Source of the DNA: Candidatus Praeruminimicrobium purgamenti
GTDB taxonomy: Bacteria > Elusimicrobiota > Endomicrobiia > Endomicrobiales > Endomicrobiaceae
Length of the DNA: 41,722 nucleotides
Assembly: GCA_018433585.1 (NCBI GenBank)
Contig: JAHDQW010000013.1
Location: forward strand, 1-41,722
Direction of reading: 5' to 3'
This document shows, piece by piece, positions 1 to 9,622 of this stretch. A model generated the notes under the pieces. It did not search any database. It worked only from the letters and a program-made list of their open reading frames with translations, and was not told the origin of the DNA. The stretch's first letter is position 1; each line of letters opens with the position of its first letter. The translations under genes and the position numbers were made by a program.

Positions 1-1413
1 AAGCGACAGTCCGATTACTTATTCATTGCCTATTTCAGACGATTTCAATCCACGCTCCCCTTACGGGAAGCGACTAATAATTTGAAATTAGATAGCATAC
101 TTTCTTTTATTTCAATCCACGCTCCCCTTACGGGAAGCGACTTTGTTATGTCAAGAGTTTTATTTTGTCCCATTGATTTCAATCCACGCTCCCCTTACGG
201 GAAGCGACACAAAAATGATAAAACACTTATTTGGGCGGAAGAATTTCAATCCACGCTCCCCTTACGGGAAGCGACTAAAAAAATGAAAGACATAAATCAA
301 GTTATTATTATTTCAATCCACGCTCCCCTTACGGGAAGCGACTCTCGGCGAAACAGAATTAAGCAAAAGACAAATAATTTCAATCCACGCTCCCCTTACG
401 GGAAGCGACAATCAATATGTATAACAACTTGAACCCGATAGTTATTTCAATCCACGCTCCCCTTACGGGAAGCGACGAAAAAACAAAATATGAAAATGAT
501 TTTATAGGAATTTCAATCCACGCTCCCCTTACGGGAAGCGACGTTCCTTAGGTCAAGCTTACCATTCTCGTTGCAGATTTCAATCCACGCTCCCCTTACG
601 GGAAGCGACTTTGTTATGTCAAGAGTTTTATTTTGTCCCATTGATTTCAATCCACGCTCCCCTTACGGGAAGCGACTAATAATTTAAAAATAACAGACAA
701 AATATCCTTTATTTCAATCCACGCTCCCCTTACGGGAAGCGACTTTGTATTTAAGCGGATTAACTTCGATACCTAAGATTTCAATCCACGCTCCCCTTAC
801 GGGAAGCGACTTTGGATTTAAGCGGATTAACTTCGATACCTAAGATTTCAATCCACGCTCCCCTTACGGGAAGCGACATTACAATTTGCTCTATAAGCCT
901 GATAGACTTTAATTTCAATCCACGCTCCCCTTACGGGAAGCGACATAAAAGTCGGTGTTTTAGGTGCAAAAGCAAATAATTTCAATCCACGCTCCCCTTA
1001 CGGGAAGCGACATTCACTATCCAATATCTGCCTTATCTCTCCGCTATTTCAATCCACGCTCCCCTTACGGGAAGCGACTTTGGATTTAAGCGGATTAACT
1101 TCGATACCTAAGATTTCAATCCACGCTCCCCTTACGGGAAGCGACAACAGAATATGAGTGCAAATTTAAAGATTGTCAAATTTCAATCCACGCTCCCCTT
1201 ACGGGAAGCGACTAATGTTCCTGTTTCTGTGCTATCAACTATTGCAATTTCAATCCACGCTCCCCTTACGGGAAGCGACCGGATACATTTTTACTAATTT
1301 ATCCGCAATCTCTATTTCAATCCACGCTCCCCTTACGGGAAGCGACTTCGTTACCAACTCCAAAAGATATTATCCCGCCGATTTCAATCCACGCTCCCCT
1401 TACGGGAAGCGAC
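1..1413 (-). CRISPR. Type I-C CRISPR array, left end outside the window
   Basis: There are 21 complete 33-nt repeats (42-74 through 1381-1413), plus the last 7 nt of another at 1-7. Read on the minus strand, the repeat begins GTCGCTTCCCGTAAGGGGAG and ends CGTGGATTGAAAT, which is the type I-C repeat family with an internal hairpin. All complete repeats look identical. The 21 spacers are 34 nt, except one of 33 nt at 477-509. Orientation follows from the repeat ending in GAAAT and from cas2 and the leader lying at the high-coordinate end, so the newest spacer is 1347-1380. Two spacer sequences recur: 142-175 equals 610-643, and 811-844 equals 1079-1112, with a one-base variant at 744-777. The array is transcribed in the same direction as the cas genes. 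Confidence 0.98.
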
Positions 1414-1586
1414 CGCAAAAAATACTAAAAAACAAGCATTTTCTGTACAGATTTACAAAAAATTTGCAATTTTAAAGCGTATTTCTATAATTTTTTTAAA
1501 ACCATTACAAAAAATGCTAAAAATCATTACTTTCCCAGTGCGAAACCAAACAATAAATTATGTTTACATATATATCGCACATAAAA
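1414..1586 (-). promoter_or_regulatory. CRISPR leader between cas2 and the array
   Basis: This gene-free, very AT-rich 173-bp stretch separates the cas2 stop from the leader-proximal repeat, the expected place for the array promoter and integration signals. It contains an almost perfect direct repeat, CAAAAAATRCTAAAAA at 1416-1431 and 1508-1523. It also holds an inverted pair, GTGCGA at 1538-1543 and TCGCAC at 1575-1580. I cannot assign a single promoter with confidence. Confidence 0.7.
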
Positions 1587-1877
1587 TTATAATATCAATG
1601 TTCCTTCTATATCATAACTTGGTTTTATACCAATATGTTTTACTTTGCTTTTATAATTACTTCCCAAATAATAAAATCTTAAACTATCTAAATTTTTATC
1701 TATAATTTTTTCCAATATATCTTCAACTTCTCTACATTTTGAATAATCCATTACACATTCAAAAACAGAATTTTGAACTCTTTGCCCATAATTTACACAT
1801 TGCTTAGCAACTTTTGCCAATCTTCTTCTTCCGCTATTATTCTCAGTATTAACATCATAAGTAATAAGCACTAACAT
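1587..1877 (-). CDS. cas2: CRISPR-associated endoribonuclease/integrase subunit Cas2
   Basis: This is a 96-residue protein of normal Cas2 length. The N-terminus MLVLITYDVNT carries the first beta strand and the family's Asp (residue 8), and the ferredoxin-like body includes GRRRLAKV and the NSVFECVM strand. Cas2 is the dimeric centre of the Cas1-Cas2 spacer integrase. The ATG at 1877 was chosen because AGGAG sits just upstream; an open frame extending to 1979 would add 34 residues that overlap cas1 and do not resemble Cas2. The gene lies 11 bp after cas1 and is the last cas gene before the leader, as is typical for type I-C. Confidence 0.97.
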   Translation of the reverse strand: MLVLITYDVNTENNSGRRRLAKVAKQCVNYGQRVQNSVFECVMDYSKCREVEDILEKIIDKNLDSLRFYYLGSNYKSKVKHIGIKPSYDIEGTLIL

Positions 1878-1888
1878 TTTTATTGCTC

Positions 1889-2920
1889 CTATTTCCAAAG
1901 AAATGGCGGATATTCTTCTATATCTCCTCTTATAAAACGTGCCAAAAGTAGCGATTGAACATAAGGGACCATTCCCCATTCTATTTTTTCTTCAAGGAAA
2001 GGATGTGTTATTTTTTCCTGTTTTTTTTCTTGAAAAGCAGATAAAAATATTTTCTTTGTATCATCTTCCATAATTATCGCACCATTTTCTTTCTTTATAA
2101 AACCATCAGAAGAAATCATTTTTTTATTAATTAACGAAATTACAAATCTGTCCGCAAATACCGACCGCAATTCTTCTAACAAGTCCAATGCTAAAGAAAC
2201 TCTGCCCGGACGATCTGTATGCATAAATCCAACATAAGGGTCAAGCCCAACTGTTTCTAAAGCTGAAACAATATTATTCGTTAACAACGTATATGCAAAA
2301 GATAGAAGTGCATTTACATTATCTAAAGGCGGTCGCTTATTTCTGCCGTTAAATGAAAAATGTTCTTTTTGTTGCAATATTAAATCATTAAACACAGAAA
2401 AGTATAATTTTGCAGCTTCACCCTCTATTCCTCTTAATACTTCGTGATCTTCACACACAAAAGCCATATCTATTGATTTTTTTAAAGAATCTGAAACATC
2501 TTTTAATTTTTGAACATCAACTCTCATAGAATGGTCTCTTACTGCCCTTTCTATAACCCATCTTGAATTATATATTTTGCCGATTATAAAATTTCTTGCT
2601 ATCTTAATGTTTTCTTCTTTTTTCTCTGAAAGAAAATATTGTGTTTTTCTTAAAGTGACATTTCCTCTGACTTCCCCTGATATTCTTGATAAGAATTTAC
2701 CATATTGTGTCATAAAACATAAAGAAATATTATGTTTGGCGCAACTTCCCATTAAAGCCGGACTTGCTCCCGTGTAGCCAAAAACAACTATACCTTCTAA
2801 ATTATGCAACGGCACCCGTCCAAGCTCGTTATTATCTTTTATAATAACGACATTCTCTCCATCTAATGACACATAAACATCCGGAGTTGTTACATATAGC
2901 GTATTTAATAATTTTTTTAT
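1889..2920 (-). CDS. cas1: CRISPR-associated integrase Cas1 (apparent ATA start)
   Basis: This is the catalytic subunit of spacer integration. From the first ordinary start, GTG at 2872, the protein is 327 residues, but it then lacks the Cas1 N-terminus. Upstream in frame the sequence reads KKLLNTLYVTTPDVYVSLDG, the standard type I-C Cas1 beginning. The codon where Met is expected is ATA (2920-2918), placed 7 nt after a strong AGGAGG that overlaps the end of cas4. No ATG, GTG or TTG occurs between this ATA and 2872. The 343-residue product has the normal length and keeps the conserved C-terminal region, with GFMHTDRPGRVSLALDLLEE as the recognisable active-site block. Either ATA is used as a start, or the base is an error or start-codon mutation. 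Confidence 0.93.
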   Translation of the reverse strand: MKKLLNTLYVTTPDVYVSLDGENVVIIKDNNELGRVPLHNLEGIVVFGYTGASPALMGSCAKHNISLCFMTQYGKFLSRISGEVRGNVTLRKTQYFLSEKKEENIKIARNFIIGKIYNSRWVIERAVRDHSMRVDVQKLKDVSDSLKKSIDMAFVCEDHEVLRGIEGEAAKLYFSVFNDLILQQKEHFSFNGRNKRPPLDNVNALLSFAYTLLTNNIVSALETVGLDPYVGFMHTDRPGRVSLALDLLEELRSVFADRFVISLINKKMISSDGFIKKENGAIIMEDDTKKIFLSAFQEKKQEKITHPFLEEKIEWGMVPYVQSLLLARFIRGDIEEYPPFLWK

Positions 2921-2922
2921 AG

Positions 2923-3585
2923 CTATTCCTCCTTTAAATATTTATTCATATAATCTTTTACCGATTGTTTTTTACAAAGTTTCGGCAGACAAATATCTAT
3001 TAGAGAACAAGATTTACAACTGTTATTTGGTTTTACTTTAGGCGTATATTTTCGAGTATACAAATCATGCATTTCTTTAAAAATATCATAAACTTTTTTT
3101 CGCATATCCTGATTGATATCTACTTGTTCTCTATGACGAATTTCACCATAATAAAGATATCCCGTCTCTATGTTACAACATACCATTTCTTCAAGACAAA
3201 TTGCCTGAGCAACTAACTGTAAAATATCGGAATCATTATCTTTTGGTTTTCCTCTCTTATACTCCACAGGAATAACTTTATATTTGCCATTTAATCCATT
3301 AACAGTTATTCCATTTCTATCACGATGAAATTCCACTATATCACAAACTCCTGTTACTCCCAATTGTCTTGAAAGAACAGGCATAGATCGTGAGATTACA
3401 ATATCTCCTCTCTTTTCAGGCATAATATTAGAGTGAGCTTTTTCATGAAATATATGTCCGTCAACAGTTCTATAATTTTCACTCCATTGCTGTTCTATAT
3501 GAATTAAAGCCCACTGCCTTCTGCAAAAAATGAAATGTTGTATACCTGACAATAATAAAAAATCTTCTTCGTTATATTCTGACAT
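2923..3585 (-). CDS. cas4: CRISPR-associated exonuclease Cas4
   Basis: Cas4 is a RecB-family nuclease with a 4Fe-4S cluster that trims prespacers and helps select them by PAM. The 220-residue protein has the first cluster cysteine at residue 21 (FIFCRRQWAL) and the C-terminal set in NNSCKSCSLIDICLPKLC. The RecB-like core is visible as VCDIVEF and PVEYKRGKPK, followed by QLVAQAICLEEM. It lies directly after cas7, and its last codons carry the Shine-Dalgarno for cas1, so the two are probably translationally coupled. Confidence 0.96.
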   Translation of the reverse strand: MSEYNEEDFLLLSGIQHFIFCRRQWALIHIEQQWSENYRTVDGHIFHEKAHSNIMPEKRGDIVISRSMPVLSRQLGVTGVCDIVEFHRDRNGITVNGLNGKYKVIPVEYKRGKPKDNDSDILQLVAQAICLEEMVCCNIETGYLYYGEIRHREQVDINQDMRKKVYDIFKEMHDLYTRKYTPKVKPNNSCKSCSLIDICLPKLCKKQSVKDYMNKYLKEE

Positions 3586-3587
3586 TA

Positions 3588-4484
3588 TTATAATATTTCT
3601 TCATAGTTTAAATCAGCTAATTTTTCAATAGTAATTTTATAATCAGAAAAAGTTTTAGGATTTTCTGTGAGAGCTTCTATTTTTACACTTCTGTGAACTT
3701 TTGCAGATGAATATTGTCCATTTGGATTATTATGCTTGCACCATATAAATTTACAAACTTCCATACTGCCGTCAGGTCTTGCAGAAGAAGCATCATTTTC
3801 AAACAATGTTTCTAATGCTTTTTTTATTAATTCAGCATCTTCGTTAGAAAAACCTGTTTTTTTTGCTAACTGACAATTAATACTGCCTTTTATCTGATAT
3901 AAACCAAAAGAAACAAAATGTTTTGTACCCATTGTATCGCTTGATTTACCTTCGCTAGGTTCACTGTTAACACTTTTAGTAATCTGCATACTTACTATAT
4001 CTACCGGATTTACACTAATGGATTGATGTATAGAAACAGGTCCTCGTATACCTATTGAAACACTTTTCCCTTCAGACTCATCTAAATCTTCTGTTTCTTT
4101 TTTAGTTTTTTTGTTTTTCTTTTTAAAAGCAAAAACCTGACCAAAACTCCTGACATCTATCCATTCTTCACAAGCTTTTGTAGCCTTTTCTTCATCTGTT
4201 AACTCTGTGTTGCCTTTTTTAAAAGAATCAAAAAATTTGGTTGCTCTTTCACTTAAGGATTTACAACCATCATCACATCTTTCATCCGATTGGACAAAAA
4301 TCTTTTCTCCTATATCCTGTAATCTATTGCGAATTTTCCTTTTTATACATACATCTGAAATTTCTCCGTAACCATCATAATTTTCTCTCGGTCTGTTTCC
4401 ATTTAAAGGATCACCGTTTGGATTTGCATTTGTTGCAGAAATAATCAGCATAAAATCAATTTTATTAGATAAAACATTACTCAT
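3588..4484 (-). CDS. cas7: Type I-C Cascade backbone protein Cas7 (Csd2)
   Basis: Several copies of Cas7 bind along the crRNA to form the Cascade backbone. The 298-residue protein opens with IDFMLIISATNANPNGDPLN, the Csd2 hallmark, and later has SVSIGIRGPVSI and GTKHFVSFGLY. The ATG at 4484 was chosen: an upstream in-frame ATG at 4499 lies inside the AGGAGG that serves this start. The start codon region overlaps the end of cas8c, indicating tight coupling. A Lys-rich stretch (KKKNKKTKKETEDLDESEG) probably forms a flexible loop. Confidence 0.97.
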   Translation of the reverse strand: MSNVLSNKIDFMLIISATNANPNGDPLNGNRPRENYDGYGEISDVCIKRKIRNRLQDIGEKIFVQSDERCDDGCKSLSERATKFFDSFKKGNTELTDEEKATKACEEWIDVRSFGQVFAFKKKNKKTKKETEDLDESEGKSVSIGIRGPVSIHQSISVNPVDIVSMQITKSVNSEPSEGKSSDTMGTKHFVSFGLYQIKGSINCQLAKKTGFSNEDAELIKKALETLFENDASSARPDGSMEVCKFIWCKHNNPNGQYSSAKVHRSVKIEALTENPKTFSDYKITIEKLADLNYEEIL

Positions 4485-6399
4485 TTGTAGCCTCCTCATT
4501 ATTTTCTTTTGTATTTTTATATCTCAAATCTTTTCCCTGACATTCAAAACCTAAAATATATATTCCATCTAGAGAAGAATTATTTATAAAATCTGTCGGG
4601 TCAAATAAATCATGAATATTTTGCAATAAATTCTGATACTTCACACTCTCACCCTTTTTTAATTTATTAAGATATGGTTCCAATTTTTTATAAATAATTT
4701 GCCATGTTTTATATGGCCTTTGTGCAAATGTACTCATATATCTTTTAGCATTAGTTTGTCTGTCTTCCCCACTTTCAAAAGTCCTATATTCAATCCTGTC
4801 TGCAACAGCCAATAATCGCCCATACAAATAACTTCTGTCTTTAAAATTTTCATCTAACGCCATTGTAAAAACCTCCTTATAGTTCTTATTTGTTAAATTT
4901 TTATTTATTACATCATTTTTACTTTTTTTAACTAATGCACAAGCTATCTCCAAAACTGAATTCCAGTTATATCTTTTTTCATATGCCATCGGATTTGAAG
5001 CTTTATTAATTGCCATTTTAACAATATCAATAGGAATAGGTTTCTTGTCTATAACAGATGACAACAATCTTTCAATTGTAGCTCTTAATATTTTATCATC
5101 AATTTTTATAAAACCATTTTGTTCTGTACCATATATATTCGTTGCTATTACTTTTAATGCAGGGGCATAAATATATACCTTTGTTTCTTTATCTTTAAAA
5201 ATTGTAAAATTCCAAGCACATGTCCTATGCCAATTTTCAATATTGTCTAAAAACGAAGAACTTTGAAAATCTCTAAACATTCTTACTGACATACGTCCTG
5301 ATGTCGCGGGTTCAAGAATTAATATCAAAATTTTAGAAGCTATATCTAAATTTTTTTTATAACCAAATATTGCTTTCGCAAGTCTTTTTGAAAATTCTTT
5401 TTGAGTATTAGGATAATCTTCTGTTTCCTCACTATTTCCAAAAATATCAAAAGTATTTTCAATTACATTTGGAATGTTATTTAAATTGCTTTCCCAACAA
5501 AGCAATAATGAATCATTCCCTATTCTTATTTTCTGTTTTTCCAATAGCCACTTCAACGCATTATGAGCTTTTTGTGAAATTTCATAGCCAATAGATAAAG
5601 CTTGTTTTGAATTAGAAAATCTGCCTCTGTATGTAAAACCTCTGCCGTCATTTGCTGAAATTAGTTTTGCATTACCAATAACTTTCTGATGATTTTCAGA
5701 TGTTGTTGTTTTATCCCCAGAAATATAGCATAATTCTTTTGGCTCATTTTTTGCTTTTTTATTCAAGTAAAAATTTATCCACTTATCATATAAAGTTTGG
5801 TCTTTCCATGTTTCACAAGGTTTATTATCAATATTCGGTTCAATAATAAATCTTATAAATATTTTTTTTATCTCTACAGTTTTACCATTTAAATTCATTT
5901 TATCTGTTTCATTTTTCTTCTTGTCTTTAATTAATTTAATTTTATTATTTTCGTCTGTTTCAAATAATTTTGCTTTATTTATCAAGTTATTTAATAATGA
6001 TTTTTTTTCAATATATTTAAAAACAGCTTTTACTTTTTCATGAGAATAATTAGAATCATTCCATGATTTTAATAGATCATAATATTTACCAAATGCCGAC
6101 AAATCACTTTTAGCATATTCTTTATAGTCGCCGGCTAAATATTGCAATTCATCACATAACGGATGTGGTTCCGGAGATATAGTCCTTCCTGCAGACTGTT
6201 CTGTTACAGGTATTATAATTTTATCATTATCTTTCACGCAATTTGCTCTCAAAAAATTCCCGTTTATATCTATAACGACTTCAATATCTGCCTTTTTTGT
6301 ATTATGAGCTATTGGCAACAATATTGTTCCATCATCATTTTCTATACCTGCTAATTCTTTATTTTTTTCATAAAGTAAAAATAACTCATTCATTAACAT
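4477..6399 (-). CDS. cas8c: Type I-C Cascade large subunit Cas8c (Csd1)
   Basis: The large subunit recognises the PAM and opens the target DNA. The protein has 640 residues, within the usual Csd1 range. Recognisable Csd1 segments include NELFLLYEKN at the N-terminus, LCYISGDKTT near the middle, GRGFTYRGRF and SIGYEISQKAHNALKWLL, and RLLAVADRIEYRTF toward the C-terminus. The ATG at 6399 has a G-rich Shine-Dalgarno 9 nt upstream; ATG at 6393 is an alternative two codons in. The start overlaps the cas5 stop and the stop overlaps the cas7 start. Codon use is strongly AT-biased. Confidence 0.95.
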   Translation of the reverse strand: MLMNELFLLYEKNKELAGIENDDGTILLPIAHNTKKADIEVVIDINGNFLRANCVKDNDKIIIPVTEQSAGRTISPEPHPLCDELQYLAGDYKEYAKSDLSAFGKYYDLLKSWNDSNYSHEKVKAVFKYIEKKSLLNNLINKAKLFETDENNKIKLIKDKKKNETDKMNLNGKTVEIKKIFIRFIIEPNIDNKPCETWKDQTLYDKWINFYLNKKAKNEPKELCYISGDKTTTSENHQKVIGNAKLISANDGRGFTYRGRFSNSKQALSIGYEISQKAHNALKWLLEKQKIRIGNDSLLLCWESNLNNIPNVIENTFDIFGNSEETEDYPNTQKEFSKRLAKAIFGYKKNLDIASKILILILEPATSGRMSVRMFRDFQSSSFLDNIENWHRTCAWNFTIFKDKETKVYIYAPALKVIATNIYGTEQNGFIKIDDKILRATIERLLSSVIDKKPIPIDIVKMAINKASNPMAYEKRYNWNSVLEIACALVKKSKNDVINKNLTNKNYKEVFTMALDENFKDRSYLYGRLLAVADRIEYRTFESGEDRQTNAKRYMSTFAQRPYKTWQIIYKKLEPYLNKLKKGESVKYQNLLQNIHDLFDPTDFINNSSLDGIYILGFECQGKDLRYKNTKENNEEATNE

Positions 6400-7123
6400 T
6401 TATAAAATCCCCCTCTACAAATTCTTTCAACCCAACAAAATTTGTTTCATCAAATTTTTTCATATCCATTTGCTTTATTATTCTTTTAGTTTTACATTGT
6501 TCTGGTCTTAAAAACTCTATTATTCCATTCTTCATAATCGGCTTCCAAAAACGAACAGTCAAATTTCCTTTATCTTCTTCTCTTACTGCTTCATCCGGAT
6601 AAGTAAACCCATGCAACATAAAACCAAAATTCAATTCTTCAGTATTATCATAGGCAGAAGCACCTTCTCCAAAAATACATTTTTCAACATATCCCTGACA
6701 TTCTCTTGTACCTAAAAAGATATCTCTGCGACCGCCTCTGTCTATCATTCTTTTTGCTATATTATGATGCTTATTTTCATTTCTGTCGTTGATTAATTCA
6801 GGTCTATTTTCATTCCATTCAAAATGAGCTTGAACTTGATATTCAACATCTCTTAGATATGTATAAATTGACAAATCGTTTCCTCCGCTGTATTTAATCG
6901 GGCGAATTCCATGCGAATGAGTTTGTATAGATTTCATAATTCTGACTTTATCTATAATCCAAATGATAGTAGGTTTCCAATATACACTATGCAAAATACC
7001 CTTTAATGCCTCATAAGTAGGTATTTGATATGATAATTTTTCTCCGCCTATTCTTGTAACAGGGTCAGAAAAAAGTGCATATTCCCCGTATACTTTAAAT
7101 TCAACAATATTTCTGTGTTGCAT
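6386..7123 (-). CDS. cas5c: Type I-C Cas5 (Cas5d), probable crRNA-processing nuclease
   Basis: In type I-C systems Cas5 replaces Cas6: it cleaves the repeat hairpin and stays bound at the crRNA 5' handle. The 245-residue protein begins IVEFKVYGEYALFSDPVTRI, a typical Cas5d N-terminus. Tyr48 (HSVYWKP) and Lys118-His119 (NENKHHNIAKR) match in spacing the catalytic Tyr46, Lys116 and His117 described for Bacillus halodurans Cas5d. The C-terminal half has the LGTRECQGYVE motif. There is no cas6 in the window, which fits this role. Confidence 0.96.
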   Translation of the reverse strand: MQHRNIVEFKVYGEYALFSDPVTRIGGEKLSYQIPTYEALKGILHSVYWKPTIIWIIDKVRIMKSIQTHSHGIRPIKYSGGNDLSIYTYLRDVEYQVQAHFEWNENRPELINDRNENKHHNIAKRMIDRGGRRDIFLGTRECQGYVEKCIFGEGASAYDNTEELNFGFMLHGFTYPDEAVREEDKGNLTVRFWKPIMKNGIIEFLRPEQCKTKRIIKQMDMKKFDETNFVGLKEFVEGDFINVNE

Positions 7124-7135
7124 TTTAATATCCTC

Positions 7136-9505
7136 CTATGAGATTAATATTTCCATTTTATTCGGCTCACAAGAAACACCAAGCTTTTCGTTGTAAAATT
7201 CTTTTTTTAAAACCTGAATACCTGTATTTAATAAATAAATATGATTTTGTAGCATTTTAAATTGTGTTTTTGTTAGCCCAACCGTATAAGGCTGCAATTT
7301 TTTAATATGTTTTATTTTTTCTTCATAAGAAATATCTGAGGTTAATTTCAAAATTAAATCTTCAGAATTTTTGTCATAATATACAACAACATCTGTTTTA
7401 TAATCGTCAATCACCGTAAAATTTTCACCGGCAGTTTTAAATGATTGTCTCATAATAATTTGCGAAACTTCTCTACATCCCTGTACAAATTTTGCATTAT
7501 TAGATAACAGACTTACTATATTTGTATCTAATTCTTTAATAGAAAAATCTTTTTTTTGGTGTTCTAAAAAATATTTATAATATTCTCTCATAATATCTTG
7601 TGATAATAAATCACTGTCAGTTAATTCTGAATCCCGTTTTAATTTTGTTAACAATTGATAAGTAGAATTTTGACTGCTCTGAATATATTCCAATCCTTGT
7701 AAATTTTCTTCTTTCAAATTGACTATATAAACATTTTTACATTCTTTGTATTCGCCATTTCTGTTACATCTTCCTGCTGATTGCGCAATATTATCCAATC
7801 CTGCAACCGAACGAACAACACATTCAAAAGAAATATCAACACCTGCTTCAATTAATTGCGTAGATATACAAATAATTTTCCCTTGTTCTTTTAATTTTTT
7901 TCTTAATGAATATATTGTTTCTTTTCTATGCGCCGGGCACATATTTGTGCTTAAATGGAACACAAAGATATCTTTATCTATGTTTTTATCTAAAATTTCT
8001 TTATATATTCTTTCTGCACTTCTTTTTGTATTTACCACTATTAGTAATGATTTTACACTGCCAATTTTATCTGCAATAAAATCTGTTATTTCGTCAAATG
8101 AATATCCTGAAGCTCTAATAGTATCTGTAATAATTTTTGTTCTCTTAAAAACATCAGAGTATTTTGTTATTTGTTCATCTTCCACAATGTTTGGATATTT
8201 TTGCAATATGATTTTATATTTTACTTCATCAAGAGTTGGTTGTGTTGCAGAACATAAAATTATTGTTGTATTGCAAATTTTTGACAAAAAATTACAAGCC
8301 AAATTAAAAAGACTTATACATTTTACGGGTAGAGATTGAATTTCATCAATAATAATTACTGAATTTGTCAAAGAATGCATTCTTCTTATAGAACTCGTTT
8401 TATGTGAAAACAAAGCATTAAGAAATTGTACCATTGTGGTTGCCACTATAGGAGAACTCCAATTTTCGGTTAATAATTTATATTTTTCATTGTTTTCATC
8501 ATTATCATCTAAAATAATATTAGAATGATGTTCTAATAAAACATCATCACTGTTAATAAATTTTCTTATTTCTGAACTATTTTGTTCTAGAATAGACATG
8601 TAAGGAGCTATATAAAAAATATGTTGTTTTGAATATTTATGAGCATGCTTTAAAGCATATCTTAAAGCAGACAATGTTTTTCCGCCGCCGGTTGGAATAA
8701 CTAATCTATAAATTCCTGTTTCTTTTTCTGCAAAATTTAAACAAATATCAGATATTTCTTGTCTTACTTTTGAAATTTTATCATTTGTTTTTAAATTACT
8801 AAGATTGTTATTTAAATTTTTTAAAAGTTCTTTAAATAAATTTGAATTATTTTTTATTTTAGGTACTTCTTTATTATCCATAAAACAAGCCGTATCTGTT
8901 CTATCGCTGTCTATCACAACAGATAAAATCAATCTTTCCAACATCCCCAAATAAAAATTACCATTATTCTCATCAAAAGACTTAATATTATTTACAATAT
9001 TATTTATTTCTTCCATTGATTTATCAAATATTTTCTTTATTTTATCTACATTAACATCATGTTCTTGCAAAGCTTCTTCTACTTCTTCTTTAGTTTGTTC
9101 AAGATCTTTATGCATACGTTCAATAAGTTTATTTTTGCCTTCAGTAGAAATACAATCGTATAAACCATGATGAGAAGATATTGCTAAAGAAATCAATTCC
9201 GATGTTAATAATTGAATACCTTCTTTATTATTATGAAAAGTTTCATGTATAAATTTGGCTCCGGATGTAGAATGGTCTATTTCTCCCCTGTGAACACTTT
9301 TAGTATCATATACAGAATGATTTAAATATTCAGAAAACTTATTACAACTTTTACCAATATCATGTAAAAGCCCTGCTAGAAAAACTGTTTCTTTTAAATT
9401 CGGTTTGGAAATTAATTGTTTGGAAAGATTTGCCACATTATAATTATGTTCTTTTACTGTCTGTTTTCTATTATTTGATTTGTTTATATGAGAAAAATAA
9501 TCCAT
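7136..9505 (-). CDS. cas3: CRISPR-associated helicase-nuclease Cas3
   Basis: Cas3 is recruited by Cascade to nick and degrade target DNA. The 789-residue protein has an N-terminal HD nuclease domain with His20 and His48-Asp49 (LLHDIGK) and a downstream SSHHG. An SF2 helicase follows, with IPTGGGKT near residue 275, IIIDEIQSLP near 385, LCSATQPTL, TQLIEAGVDISFE and QSAGRCNRNGE. The ATG at 9505 is preferred over an in-frame TTG at 9529 because AAGGTG lies about 5 nt upstream. It is the first gene of the cas operon, with 13 bp to cas5. All key residues look intact, so the effector should be functional. Confidence 0.97.
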   Translation of the reverse strand: MDYFSHINKSNNRKQTVKEHNYNVANLSKQLISKPNLKETVFLAGLLHDIGKSCNKFSEYLNHSVYDTKSVHRGEIDHSTSGAKFIHETFHNNKEGIQLLTSELISLAISSHHGLYDCISTEGKNKLIERMHKDLEQTKEEVEEALQEHDVNVDKIKKIFDKSMEEINNIVNNIKSFDENNGNFYLGMLERLILSVVIDSDRTDTACFMDNKEVPKIKNNSNLFKELLKNLNNNLSNLKTNDKISKVRQEISDICLNFAEKETGIYRLVIPTGGGKTLSALRYALKHAHKYSKQHIFYIAPYMSILEQNSSEIRKFINSDDVLLEHHSNIILDDNDENNEKYKLLTENWSSPIVATTMVQFLNALFSHKTSSIRRMHSLTNSVIIIDEIQSLPVKCISLFNLACNFLSKICNTTIILCSATQPTLDEVKYKIILQKYPNIVEDEQITKYSDVFKRTKIITDTIRASGYSFDEITDFIADKIGSVKSLLIVVNTKRSAERIYKEILDKNIDKDIFVFHLSTNMCPAHRKETIYSLRKKLKEQGKIICISTQLIEAGVDISFECVVRSVAGLDNIAQSAGRCNRNGEYKECKNVYIVNLKEENLQGLEYIQSSQNSTYQLLTKLKRDSELTDSDLLSQDIMREYYKYFLEHQKKDFSIKELDTNIVSLLSNNAKFVQGCREVSQIIMRQSFKTAGENFTVIDDYKTDVVVYYDKNSEDLILKLTSDISYEEKIKHIKKLQPYTVGLTKTQFKMLQNHIYLLNTGIQVLKKEFYNEKLGVSCEPNKMEILIS

Positions 9506-9546
9506 TAAAACACCTTGTATTTTTATCAAATAGAAACTTATGAAAG

Positions 9547-9574
9547 ATTACAATGATTTTTATTCATTTTACAA
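9547..9574 (-). promoter_or_regulatory. Candidate promoter of the cas operon
   Basis: On the minus strand, TTGTAA (9574-9569) and TGTAAT (9552-9547) are separated by 16 nt and lie about 40-70 bp upstream of the cas3 start. This resembles a vegetative promoter, but the DNA is so AT-rich that chance matches are common. Confidence 0.35.
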
Positions 9575-9600
9575 AATAAATATTACTTATACTAATTTAA

Positions 9601-9622
9601 TATATTATTATTTAATAATATA
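9601..9622 (-). promoter_or_regulatory. AT-only perfect palindrome upstream of cas3
   Basis: TATATTATTA and TAATAATATA form perfect 10-bp arms around a 2-bp centre. The site lies about 30 bp upstream of the candidate cas promoter and could bind a regulator, or be a chance product of composition. Confidence 0.3.

Noticed and set aside
82-1475. Open frames across the array (peptides such as FNPRSPYGKR and SIHAPLTGSD)
   Set aside because: They are translations of the CRISPR repeat in different frames, a known source of false proteins.
1514-1705. 63-codon plus-strand frame over the leader and the cas2 end
   Set aside because: Low-complexity AT-rich translation, antisense to cas2, no start signal.
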